A model generated the notes under the pieces. That model made no database searches. It was given only the letters and a program-made list of their open reading frames with translations, and had not been told where the DNA came from. Below, one piece after another: positions 1 through 11,319 of a stretch of 64,000 nt of DNA. The stretch is from Varanus komodoensis. Lineage: Eukaryota > Chordata > Lepidosauria > Squamata > Varanidae. Location: positions 58,222,374 through 58,286,373 of the forward strand of contig NW_025335268.1 of NCBI RefSeq assembly GCF_004798865.1, in the 5' to 3' direction. The position numbers and the translations under genes are program-made. How positions within the stretch are numbered: the first letter of the stretch is position 1; each line of letters begins with the position of its first letter.

Positions 1-1599
1 GGCAAAACAGAATTCCTAATCAAGTTATTACCCTATTGTAGATTGGATTTTTAAAATTATCATTATCACTATTTATCATAGACCAGCATGGCTAACTTCA
101 GTCCTGGTAGTTTTTTAAATTACCCAAGATATCAATCCTCAGGTTTATCTCTAGATAATATATTAGAACTTTCTTCAGCAGGTTGTATGTTTACTAAGGA
201 TTAGACTCCAATCCTGAACTTAACTGAGAATAAATTGCATTGAACTCTGTATGGCTGATTTCTGACTGTACATGTTTTTGATGTACTCCTAAACACATTT
301 CCCAATCCACAGGTTCCTCTGTGCCCCACATTGTTTCTCTACCCTATGCAATTTCCTGTACTGTCTCAGCTACTTTTCCTGCCCAAAGGTCTCTATATCC
401 CTGTCCAGGGCTGCCTCCCCAAACATTTTGAGGCCTGGGGCAAAGCAGCAAATGGTGCATCCCAGACAAGGTACATAGTCAGGGTGGGGAGGGGGTGGCA
501 GGTGACGGGAGGGGATGTACATGGGGACAAAAAGCCAGCTAACCCAGACAATCAGGGATCATCAGGGCCCCTGTACTTTTATTTGAGCGAGTGTCATTTT
601 TCTCCATTTATATGAAAAGCAACATCTGTCAAAGTAAGTTTTTGTACACTGGAATCCTATTCCAGGAAGCTTATTATTCTTCAGTAAAATTGTGATAAGG
701 TGCAACAAGACCTTTTGGATTTTGAAGAAAGAGAGAAAGAAATCCCTATCCTCTGTCCCAACATTAATTCACCTTTCTCTAGCCTAGTGCAAACCCCTGA
801 TGATAAGAAATGTAATGAATAATAATAGTAGCTATATATGTATGAGAAGCTAGCTCTATGTATCATGCAAAAAGCAGATGCGTGTCACAAAGATGACGGC
901 AGAACCAAGGAACTGCAGACATACTCATTCTGAGGCACCAGGACAAGCTATATATGCTCAAACATTACCTTGGCTCAAATTCAGACACTACTGTGCCTTG
1001 AAATCCTTTTTGCAAGTAAAAACACTTCTAATTTCTCCCTGGTTAAGTGGTCTGGCTCAACTTGGAGGACAGAACAGATGTGGAAAGTCTCTGGCCCTCC
1101 AGTTGTTCATATGAACAGCCAAGCACCTGCTCGTCTTCTTGTCAGGGCCTTGTTGCCTAGAGAGGTCCAGGACGCACAAACAAATTGTTCAGGAACAATT
1201 GGCCAGGCAGGCCTCTGTAGATTCAGTCTATGAAGTGGGTTGACAGCAGTGTTATTAGGCAATTTTGAACTCCAGACTTAATGAAAACAGTGAACAGGTT
1301 GTGCAGCAAAGGTGGTAGTTTCGCCTCTAGTTTAAGAGCTTCCTATTAGTCTTCTCTTAGAAAGCATCCTATGGTAAGGCTACTGATTTCAAGCAGGCCT
1401 GTATTAAGGCAGATAACAGCAATTTGGGTAGCTCTATAGGTCCAGGGTAAGATCCAGGAAAAGGTTCAGAATCCATGCCTAGGTGAGTCAACTACAAATG
1501 TTACTCAAGAACTGCAAATCGATGGGGCAGATGACCTCCCGGAGAACTGGGCCTCTGGCACTAGTGGACTCTACCTAACTGATCTTTGCTGGCCACCTT

Positions 1600-1675
1600 T
1601 CCTAATGTGGTATCTCCCAGACATTTTGGACTACAACTCCCATTAGCCCTGGCTGCTAGGCTATACTATATGGGT
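1600..1675. repeat. Old interspersed repeat with 'ctacaactcccat' core
   Basis: The core GGACTACAACTCCCAT is a very common interspersed motif in squamate genomes. A related copy with both arms, roughly inverted, occurs at 17130-17270. I cannot assign a named family. Confidence 0.5.
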
Positions 1676-4600
1676 CTGATAAGAGTTCTAATCCAAAAGA
1701 TCTGGAAGGTTTTCAGAAGACTGAAAAAAGGGGAAGACTGCCTTAGGATGTAAAACTTGTGTGATTTTACTCAGAAGTAATTTCCATTTTGTTTCCAATA
1801 GCTGGAATTTTCTGCCTACCATGCATAGCCACTGTAGGCTTGCATTGATCGATCAGTTTGCAGTCACTGATTCTTTTTCTCAGGGAGCAATTTGGGGTGA
1901 GGGTGTGGGCAGGGGTGGCTGGTAGAAATTGAAATGTGGAGGAGCTTGGTATGGGGAAGATTGTCCTCATTAACTCCAGATAATGTGACATGCAATGAGG
2001 CTTACTCCTAGGAAAGTGGGCTTGGACTGATAGTTGCAGTCCAAAACTTTAAAGTAATTGGCCTTATCATACCTTTGGCATTTGCCTTTCTTGCAGTGCC
2101 CCCCATGCACACACAATGCCCTGCCCTGCCCTGCCCGCCTTCCTGCAGCACCCATTTCTAATCCTTCCACTGATTTCCAAAGAATTTCCTTTGTACAACG
2201 CCTAATTAGCTGTCCTGGGAGAGGAAAAGAGGAGGAGCTCAAAATCTGCAGCTCTCATTTTTTGCATGGGTGCCTGGATGGAGATCTAAAAAGAAACAGC
2301 ACCACAATAATGCTACAGTGGTGCATTTAGATGAAAACAATCATCTCTTGTGAAGGAAAGCAGGAGTAAGTGTATGTTTTGTTCAAAGCAAGATTGCAGC
2401 CCCAGCGCAAGCCTAACATGAAGGAGCTTCCATTTACTGCCATGGGTTTTCCAGTCATCTGAGGACTAAGCAGCAGTTTTAGGATGTGTGCACAGGGATG
2501 GAGGTGAGGTAGAAATACAACTTTAGAAGCAGACAAAAGATCCTCTTGGGACTGGTCTGCAGAGGCAGCAGAACTGGATGGTAGAAAGAAACTTTAACCT
2601 CAGGAAGTAAGATGTCCTATAAAGACTAGATGAAGATGTCTCACTTGTAACATTCCCCTGCAATTAAAAAAAATCTCTGCCTGTAAAACTCAAGGAATGC
2701 ACTGCCTGCTATAGTGAACTGCCACTGGGAAGGATTTTGTTTTTCTTTTAAATATGGGCAAGTTCAAGGAATGTGATTCCTCACCCACAGTCTGAGGGGT
2801 ACCCAGGGGAGTTGCTAGGACAGAAAAGCTCATGAGCAAGTTCCTGACCTGAGAATAATGAAGTATGCCAACATTCTGCAGAAGGGTTCAAACCAAAAGA
2901 AAGCAAATATGGTGCCCTATATGGCTATTCGAATTTATGTAAATGTGTACAGAAGGCAGTACAAGTAATTTTCAGTCCAAATCACCACAAATGCCTTTTT
3001 CCATTGATTTTCTCCCCACCCTTTGATCACCTCAAATCAATAGTTCCTCTTCAGTTAATTTACTCCAGTTCTATGCATATTTCTCTCCAAATCAAATCAT
3101 CCTTCAAATAATTACCACCATTCATCATAACCCCATCATCTCTAAATTTAAGCTGGAGAACAGTATGAACATACTGTGGCTGGGAGACAGAGAAATTAAA
3201 TAACTGTCCAAATGTTTGATATTGTTATTGCTATTATTGGGGACTATGTGCGTGCACATGTGTGTGAGAGAGAAATTTACTGTGGGAGAGAATATTAAAC
3301 ACCTATTCTCAAATTTCTCTTTTCTCTCTCTAGTTGTTTAGGAGCTGGAGCAGGAGCAATGAGGAAGGGGAACTGGATGGCAAGGAAAAGGAGAGCTCCT
3401 ATATGTTAAGCAAAAGAGTACAAGAGGGAATTGCTACAGGTGCTTCTCAACAAGAAGGGTGGTGAGAAAAGCTGCAGGTTCCAGAGTTCCTTCCAGTGCA
3501 AAACTATTAAAAAGTACAGAAGCACAGTAACTTTCTTTGCAGGATGGGTGGGAGGAAAATGTAATGTGCGCAGACAAAATGAAAAGGCAAAGGTAGAAGT
3601 TATAGGATAATACCATATTTGGGGGGGGGTACCTGGGGAAGTATAAAAAATATGGGGGTAATATCTGCTTTTCTTGCTTCTTTTTTCCACTTGTGAAATG
3701 CATCTGCTACCAAGCAGGCATGATGGCAACAGCATCCTTCTTCCAAACCCACAGCAACTGGTGCTTTCTGAAAGGGAGATTCCATTGCCATGGTTGAGCC
3801 GTACGAGAGAGGACTAGGATGCAAGCGTTTGAGCAGGCCAGAGAAATTGGTCATGGAGATGCACAGCAGAGAGAGGAAGACTTGGCACTACAAGAAGCAA
3901 AGGATTCTGGAGGGAGAGGGGGTTGGGGCTGGGGTTCCGTTTCCTTTCGCCATTCCAGCGTTGTGCCACATCTCTCGGCAAGGCAGCTATTACTCCATTT
4001 CTCCACTGCAGCTGGTTGGCCCCACTCGAGAAGTTGGAACTTCCCCGGAGGACCACTGAGACCTTCCACACAGGACTGCATGGTCTAGATTGGGAGTGGG
4101 AAACCTCAGGCCCAGCTGGCCCTGACCCCTTCTCCTGTCCTCACCCTCTTTTTCTTCAAATGCCCTTGTTTGGTAGATCCCCAACTTTTGTTTTGGTTTG
4201 TTTTTATCACACCCCATTCTAAAATGCTTCTCCTAAAACTTCGTTAATGGCAGCGAGAGTTTTAAATTAAAATATGTTGTTTCGGTTGCACATTTGGTCA
4301 TAGCCCTTTTGCCTTCAGACCTGCCCACCAAGGAAATACAGCCCCTGAGAGCTTCTCTGCCACTGAATGGGGCCCTCTGCCTGAAGGAGGTTCCCCAGTG
4401 CTGGCTTAGAGGGCCCAAGTCCTTCCTGGGTGTACAGGCAAAGAACCACAATCCCCCAGAAATGACACGTGCTGCTTATACGCTGAAATGAGACTGGCGA
4501 GTGGTGCATATAGAATGGTACAGGGTGGCATAGAGTGCCAGATGAGGCATTACTTTAGGAAAGATGTACAGTGAGTATCCTCCCAGCATCTGCTTTGCTG

Positions 4601-5324
4601 TCTCATGCACTGCCTGACAAGAGGAGAGGCGGAGAGATGCACTCTCCTGTCCTTTTTGAAGCAAGCTGCCCAACCTTGGACTGCAATATCCTGCAGCCCA
4701 GATGCCCAGCCAGCTGCCATTGGCACCCAAGCGCCTTGACCAGCCTCAGCATGATCCCCTCACTCTCCACCTCCAGAGAAGAATCCTGGTGAGGTGGGGC
4801 AGCATGCACAAATGCAGAGGCTGGCTGATATTCGAAGCATTCAGAAAAAGTGTTTGGAAAGAAGTCCCTGTGCTCAGTATTACAATGCCCATGAGCTGCA
4901 TACTCAATTACGTCATTCTACCACCTCATTCATCAGTCCCAGCCACCACCAAGCCAGTTTCCAAATAGGGGGATGCTTTTTTTCCCTTGCTGGCATCTTG
5001 ACCCTAACCATTTTTTCCAAGTCTCCCTGCTGTCAGTGTGAAGGCTACTGCAATGCATTGCCTGCCATGTACATTTATTGCAGAGGTAACGACTCCCACT
5101 GAACTCAGTGTGCCTTCCATCTTCATGCTGTCCAACAAAGAGCCTGCTGAGCACCGCAAGTCATTAATGAATCTATTGCAACTCACAGGTTCCTGGCACC
5201 TCAATGTGATATTAAAGACGTGAAAAGCTGGATCCAGCAAAAGTCAAGTGCTTTTCAGTTCCATGGATTTCAATGGGAGAATTGACACATGCACTGAAAT
5301 TATCTCCAGTTGATCTTGATTTGT

Positions 5325-5580
5325 TAATCAGTGCAAGATTTTACTCAGGAGTAAGGCCAGATGCTTTATTACCTGCTAGGTTTAAGATTACAGATGTGCC
5401 CCTCAATCCTTGCCATGTTTCTCTGAAAGTATGGCTAACATCCAGCGGACACTTACTCTGGAGTAAGCCCCATTGGACTATGTCAGATTTTCTTCTGAAA
5501 CAAAATGCATAGGCTTGAGCTCCAAATCCCATCATGGGGCTTATGTCCAAGTAAGTGTATGTAGAAAGGCAGCCTTAATG
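5325..5580. repeat. Cluster of degenerate palindromic-repeat copies
   Basis: Several pieces of the short palindromic repeat occur here (TTACTCAGGAGTAAGGCC at about 5341, CTTACTCTGGAGTAAGCCCC at about 5453, CAAGTAAGTGTATGTA at about 5549). They match the fuller copies listed elsewhere but are eroded. Confidence 0.5.
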
Positions 5581-5972
5581 TAGAAAGGCATTGGTTGGAT
5601 CAGATGCTAAGACTTCAGGAAAGATTTGGAACTCCTTTCTTCCATGGAATGAAAATGCATAACATCCTTCCTTACCTCCAGAGTTTATCTTGGAGGCATC
5701 ATGAGCTTCCGAGGATCCCGAGTCTGCCTTTCTGTTTGAAAACAGCAGGCTGTGAAGCGAAGAAGCCTACTTCACTGTAAGCATGGCAGGGTGAAGTGTG
5801 TGTCCCCACCATGACACCACACCACGGCACTGTGCCTTTGGAAACGCACCTCATGGCTTACCCACACAGTAGACACAATTCCAGAGGTTGAATAATCAGT
5901 GCAAATACATCAAGCACTTGCATTTTGGGGGATCAAATAGAATGTAGGAGACGGTGCTGTGGCATCTGGTAC

Positions 5973-6118
5973 CTGGTTTCCAGATTTGCAGACGTAAGTC
6001 CTATTCCTTCTGATGCTTCGTTTGAAAAACCCTGAGCATCCATCGCAGGCATAAACCCCATAGTGCTTGCCAGAGCTGCGGTCGCCACACACTTTACATG
6101 GGATGTCTAAAATTCGGC
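5973..6118 (-). CDS. NR2E1: NR2E1 (TLX) coding exon 2: first zinc finger and P-box of the DNA-binding domain
   Basis: NR2E1 is an orphan nuclear receptor, mostly a transcriptional repressor in the nuclei of neural and retinal stem cells. This 146-nt exon encodes residues 9-57. The first zinc finger uses Cys16, Cys19, Cys33 and Cys36; the P-box reads CDGCS, the unusual form typical of the NR2E group, followed by GFFKRS. The second finger begins at Cys52 and continues in exon 3. The acceptor is a pyrimidine-rich tract ending TTTCAG just above 6118. The donor is CAG|GTACCAG at 5973/5972, giving a phase-0 boundary after Gln57. The first two bases, GC, complete the AGC codon begun in exon 1. The translated part agrees with the human protein as I remember it, with no disabling change. 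Exon 3 was looked for down to position 1 and not found, so the gene continues to the left. The family and symbol are nearly certain. Confidence 0.97.
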
Positions 6119-6639
6119 CTGAAAGTAAAGGTAGGAGAAAGAAAGAGAATGAAGCGGGTAAGCAATCTGGTCGTTAGAAAGCGAAGGGCATCAGAACTGG
6201 GTGAATAGTGGTGGTGGTGGTGATAGAACTGCAGAATTGAAAGTATCCTGAAAAGTCATTTAGTCGAAGGCTGTGCTGATACCATATATCCCCCGCTACT
6301 ACACCTTCCAGAACAGCTGTTATTCCCCGCAACAAGTTCATTTTAGGAGCTGTTGTTTTCGACCAAGCTAAGACATCCAAAAATGCTGCAGGTGTAACAG
6401 CAGATGGTCCTGCTGAAGGAGGAAAGTCCTAACCACCTGTGCAGCCTGCTCAAAATTAATTCTTAGCAATTTCACTGAGACTGACTCCTGCATAAGTGTA
6501 CATAGGATTTCAACCTGTGTAGGAAATGATCGTTTCAACTCACATGACTGAGTAAACATGCAGTGATTTAGCATATTGGTTACATGAATCTGCCACCTTT
6601 ACTTCCAGAAGCTCTAACAGGTACACCGTACATGGTTTA

Positions 6640-6735
6640 TTCTCCTCGGCATTATCCTCCCAACAGCCCTGTGAGGTAGCGTAGGCTGAAAGATAATGAC
6701 AGGCCCAAGGTCACCCACTCAGTAAAGAGTGCGTT
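6640..6735 (-). repeat. MIR-like CORE-SINE fragment
   Basis: Contains CCCTGTGAGGTAGCGTAGGCTG and GACAGGCCCAAGGTCACCC, the reverse complement of the conserved core of tRNA-derived MIR-like SINEs. Head and tail are missing. Confidence 0.6.
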
Positions 6736-7074
6736 TGCTTATTATCACTGCGGGACAGTGTGCCCCACCCTGCCTTCTCTTGCAAGGAATTCAGAGCATC
6801 TTGAGCAGTCCTCCCCTGCTCCAGTTTATCCTCCAGCAACTTCACAGGCTGAGAGTCCACAACGGGCCCCAGGATGCCCAGTGAGATCATGGCTGGAACC
6901 TGGATCGCCCCAGTCTCAGTCCAGTCCTGTGGTCCACACTGCTTTAGGACTCCAGCATTAAACTTTCAGCCCCAGCAGGAAGAAAGGTTCAGCAACTTTA
7001 GTGGAAGATAGCTTCCGCTAAGGCTAAATGGTTACACTTACTTAACAGTGTCATCTCGTCTGTGTGAAGTAAAG

Positions 7075-7220
7075 CCTGTTGTATCCAACCGGACTTACTC
7101 CCAGGTAAATGTGTACAGGATTGCAACTTTAGGCTGCAGACCTCAACACACGTGGGTGATATGGCCTGTGAACCTAACTGGGCTTACTTTTGAGTAAACA
7201 TGCGAAGGGTTGAGCTGTTG
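7075..7220. repeat. Palindromic short repeat, two half-copies
   Basis: The first half-copy holds GGACTTACTCCCAGGTAAAT followed by GTGTACAGGATTGCA (7091-7125). The second holds CTGGGCTTACTTTTGAGTAAACATGC (7178-7203). Both match the two arms of the palindromic repeat. Confidence 0.6.
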
Positions 7221-7299
7221 GTAGGAGAAGCCCAAATGAGCTCTGTGCTTTCCTTCTGAGCAAACATAAAAGCCTCGCCAGGTGGAAGGACCAGCTCGC

Positions 7300-8260
7300 C
7301 CTCCCGCAGTACAGGATCCGTAATGCAGGACGCAACGCCGTCCCGGCCACTGGAAGCTCGGCCGCCACTTAGGCCCTCCAGGCTCCCAGCTCAGGGTCGT
7401 TCGCCTCCGCCTCCCGCAGGTGGCAGGCCCCGCAGGAGCGGGCGGCGGGAGCGGGGCGCCGCTGCGCCGGGACGGCCCGTGCCCCACGAGGCCTGGGCCG
7501 AGGAGCGCGGCTCTCCCGGGCGGGCGGCAGCCCCTCCTGCGCGGGGAGACCGCGGCCCCGGCCCTCCCTCCCTCCCTCCCTCCAGACGCCGACCCGCGCT
7601 TGCCGCCAAGCCGCGGCTTCAGGATCGGAGCACTTCTCGGTAGGAAATCCGCGGGAAGAAACACCTCCGCTTGGTGGCAAGTTGTGCTTTCCCACGGTTG
7701 TAAAAAACGACTTCTTCGCTTCCCACAGGCCGGATTCCCCTGTTCTGTTCCCTTCCCACGATGTAATGCTAAAACCCGCGCTGACTGCAACATGCCCGCC
7801 GGCTGTTTCGGATCTCGGCTCCCGTCAGCCCCAGGCAACGTGTCCGTTGTAGGGGTGCCGCGGACCGTCGTGCAAAACTCCTGGCGGGCGCCCCGCTGGG
7901 GGGGGGGGGCTGCTGCAGGGTTCCGCTTGCTACCGCCAGGTGAGCGTGACCCCAAGCGGTCGGGCCGCTCCTGCGTAGTTTCGCTTTCGTTGCGTGGGGC
8001 GAAGCCATCCTTGCCGGACGGGCGCAGCCTGGAAATGCACTGGCGAGGTCGGAGGCGAGCCACGTTGCTTCGCCTGGCACTTTCTTGCAAGTCAGCGCGT
8101 CCAGGGAGCGGGGCTGCAGCCTTTAATCTCCATCCTAAGTACTGGAAGGACGGATTTTCAACGGGATTTAAGTCCCCCGAAGTGGAATCCTACTCTGACA
8201 AAACTGCCGGGAAGCGCCTCCTGTCGCCTCGTTTGCGTTACATGTGCAGGGGGCGCGGCC
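7300..8260. promoter_or_regulatory. Intronic CpG island 1
   Basis: A dense CpG block of about 1 kb in intron 1, with a (CCCT)n run at 7561-7583. It could be an alternative promoter, a conserved regulatory island or part of one broad unmethylated domain. No TATA box or transcript evidence is visible. Confidence 0.55.
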
Positions 8261-8274
8261 GTGAGCCACCACTG

Positions 8275-8335
8275 TGTACTCACTCCTGTGCATATTACTT
8301 GGGAGTAAGCCGAACTCAGTGTTAGGGCTGCAGTC
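8275..8335. repeat. Palindromic short repeat copy
   Basis: GTGCATATTACTTGGGAGTAAGCCGAACTCAGTG followed by GGGCTGCAGTC: one arm, the central region and a terminal block of the palindromic repeat. A further arm with ACTTACTCCCAGGTAAGC follows at 8591-8608. Confidence 0.55.
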
Positions 8336-8941
8336 GGATAGGCCGACACTCCGAAGTGAGTGCGCTTGAGGCTGTAAGTTAATAGAGCCGGATCCAGTGT
8401 GTTTGTACCTAAAAGTAAGACGCCCTGTGTTTGGTGAGGCTAACTTCTAGGTTAGTTATCACAGGATTCTAGTTTTACAGACAATCGTTTCCATGGTTAG
8501 TCTAGTTTAAGTCCCAATCACCTCAACAGGTATACTTTAAGTAAGACTTGCACTGTATGCAATTGAGAACAAACTCGCAGGTGAAGGCCTACTTACTCCC
8601 AGGTAAGCGAACCTGTGAGTGCAGCCTTGGTGGAGCCGTAACCCAGTTCGCTGGCTTGGAAGAAAACTGCAGAGAATTCCAGGAGGTTGGAAGATTTAGG
8701 TGTAAGATTTTCCCTACAATTTCTTCCTCTTCATTTTAAACTGAGCTGATACAGATTCTAGGAGAGGACCGCTCCCAAAAGAAAACTCACTGCTGCCAAG
8801 GCCATCTTAAAGTCTCATCCTCCCCAGTAGACCTTTCGCCTACTACAAAGAGTAGGCTCGGAGGAACAAGAGTGCGTGTGTGTGTTGGAGGGGGAGTTGA
8901 ATTCCGAGCAGATTCTTCCGCTCTCTGGAGAATTGAGGGAA

Positions 8942-8943
<2 letters not shown>

Positions 8944-8990
<47 letters not shown>
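8944..8990. repeat. (GA)n microsatellite
   Basis: Uninterrupted GA dinucleotides, about 23 units, in intron 1. Confidence 0.95.
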
Positions 8991-8993
<3 letters not shown>

Positions 8994-9479
8994 TTTCATC
9001 CCTGGTTTCCCGGGTGGGGGGGGGCTCTAAAACAATGCCTCCCCGGCAGACAATAGAGACATTAGATAAAGTGTTAACTTAATGATTTTCCCCCATTGAA
9101 AAGTCGTTTGTCTGCCTCCAATCAGCGCAAGCTGCCAGCAGCCAGCTCCTCTGCTAAATGAAGCTCGACAGCTGCTGTATGCAGCCCCGACGGGAGGAAG
9201 GAGGATTAGGTTAGGGCGCTGGGAGTGAAGTGAAGCAGCAGGCAAGAGGTCCGGCCCAGGGAGAGCGTTTGGGGATTCTCCATCGGGCTGAGAAGTAAAG
9301 TTTGCCTGGGGTGTGCGTGCCTGTCGGGGGTGGCTGAGGGGTAGGCGATCTCCGGGAAAGTGAGTCGCCAGAGCCAGGCTTGGCTTTTCGAGCTATGTAA
9401 TTGCACGCCCTCCTTGCCACCTGCCTGTTGGGTCACCAGTGACCCGTCAAAAAGAGTAGCATGGGAATTCGGATTGCAC

Positions 9480-9990
9480 ACAATGGCCCCCAGGGAGAGC
9501 ACTCGACTCCCCACACACACACACACGCACCCCCCCGCCTCCCCCCGACACACACACACACACACACACACGCCCGCTCCTCGCCGGCCGTCTCTCCCAG
9601 CCCCCGACCCCCGTCCTGCAGTCGCCTTCGCTAAAGTTTCCGCACTCGAGGGGAGGAAAAGGCAAAGAAACGGGACATGCCACGGTGCCAGCCCCTGGTG
9701 TTGGATGTCAGTAACCTCTCGCGGCTGGGCGAACCGCACAGCTTTGCGCATGCAAATCCCAGGGGCGCTTTTTGGCCCTGGGCTACTCGGGAGCGAGCCC
9801 GCCCCTGCCCCTGCCCTCCGCAGAGCGAGCGAGCGAGCGCACGCCGCCCCGTCCCTCTCGACTTCCTGCCCCAAAGCGACTGCAAAGGTTCACCCCGCGC
9901 CGCTGCTCGAGGTCCCGCTGCACTTCGATTGCTGCCTCCAAGGCCGGTGCGAGCCTTTGCACGGCTTACTCGGGAGTAAGTGAGCGCGAG
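9480..9990. promoter_or_regulatory. Intronic CpG island 2 with an octamer motif
   Basis: A GC-rich block containing a POU-factor octamer ATGCAAAT at 9750-9757 and two (CA)n runs near 9513-9570. The octamer is a perfect consensus, but one site alone is weak evidence of function. Confidence 0.45.
9513..9572. repeat. Two (CA)n runs separated by a C-rich spacer
   Basis: CA dinucleotide runs at about 9513-9526 and 9549-9571 flank a C-rich spacer. Confidence 0.85.
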
Positions 9991-11319
9991 CTGTGGGGAT
10001 TTACTTCCGAACTGAACGAGTGGGGGAGGCAAAGGACTGAGCTTCAGGATTCAGCGCTTCCCTAGGGTTTGAAAGCTCCTTCCCGAAAGGATGGCAAGCC
10101 AGAGGCAAGGTTGTAGCAGCCAAAAGACTGGAGCTATCCAGGGCTGCGATTCGATGTCTGAACTCCTCTAACCAAGCTTAACGAAAAGTTAAGTCCTTCT
10201 GAAAGCCACATGATTGACTTCTGAGCACACACAGGTTGGTGCTGTAAATACAGTCATTGGAAGATCAATAAACGAGCTTGCTGCCAAGTATTTGTGGAAG
10301 TGTTCCCTCCCCGGCAAAGGCTGTAACACTTGGGTTCCCGTTGGTCCTGGGGCCAAATGGTTTAACATAACACTTAGTTTTAAAAGAATTTGAAGACGCG
10401 AAAGGGGAATACTCTGAGCCACCAACATTTTAGAAAACTAAAATGGTTTGTTATGGCAACCTGGTACATAATTTCTCGAGCCCCAACTGGGTTGATAAAA
10501 TATTTAAAAAACTGTAGATGTATTTTAAATGGTTAATTTTAGTCCACAGGCCACTTAAGGTCGGAGAAGCCCCATTTACTTTAAAGAGCTTTTGGTGAAA
10601 TTCTGTACATGTCTTCTCTAAAGTAAACTTCATAATTTTCAGTAGAGCCTTCTCTGAAGTATGTATGTATAGGATTGCAGCCTTTACCCCAGAGCAAGTG
10701 GAAGGACGCACTTGTACCTGGAACTTCTTCAGTTATTTCATCTGAAATAAGTCCCAGCAAGTTTCTAGGAGCATGCACATAAACATATTTAGGATTCAGA
10801 TTGTAGAACTATACATATTTAGTTTGGAACCAGTCTCTGATTTCCCACTTCCAAGTAAATATGCACTAGGGATACACTGGAGATATTATAAATGACACAA
10901 TATTCTAGCAGTGAATATATATAATTAATATAATGGAAAACACACATTTGTAGTACCTCACTGATTATGGGTGCACAGTTGACTGACATATCAGTGAAGT
11001 TAAATCTTCAGTATGACCCCACATATTAAGTTACATATTATTCTTTGCATGCAATAAACACGAAACTGATATAAGTCCATTGACTCCTTTGCAGTGGTTG
11101 CATTAATGGTCTCTGGGATTGTCAGCCCTACTTATAGGACTCAGATTCTGGATCACTTAGATCCCATTCGCACCTGTTGATCTGCCCCATCCAGACTGGA
11201 TCCCTCACTTGCCTACACTGAGAAATAAGCAAATCCGTCTGCTCCATTTTGAAAGAGATACACAGTCCAATCCTACACGTGGCTCCTCAGAACCAAATCC
11301 CATCGAATCCCTGACTCCC
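9991..11319. other. Intron 1 sequence with little recognisable content
   Basis: Ordinary AT-richer intronic sequence. Weak palindromic-repeat remnants (for example GTATAGGATTGCAGCC near 10668) are the only recognised content. Confidence 0.5.

Larger units (their letters stand above)
1..5972 (-). other. NR2E1: Part of NR2E1 intron 2
   Basis: This stretch lies downstream of exon 2 on the gene's strand and should be the 5' part of intron 2, which therefore exceeds 5.9 kb. I found no sequence encoding the expected exon 3 (second zinc finger and C-terminal extension). It holds an old interspersed repeat at about 1600-1675, degenerate palindromic-repeat copies at 5325-5580 and a 10-base poly-G at about 3620. 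Otherwise I recognise nothing; short open frames on both strands have no domain signal. Confidence 0.75.

Noticed and set aside
1-5972. NR2E1 exon 3 within the left part of the window
   Set aside because: I scanned the reverse complement for the second zinc finger (pattern C-R-A-C-R-L-K-K-C) and found nothing, so it must lie outside.
7143-8325. Two overlapping long open frames on opposite strands (315 and 301 codons)
   Set aside because: They lie in a CpG island where stop codons are rare. The peptides are low-complexity (Arg/Pro/Gly/Ala) with no domain, and they mirror each other across strands.
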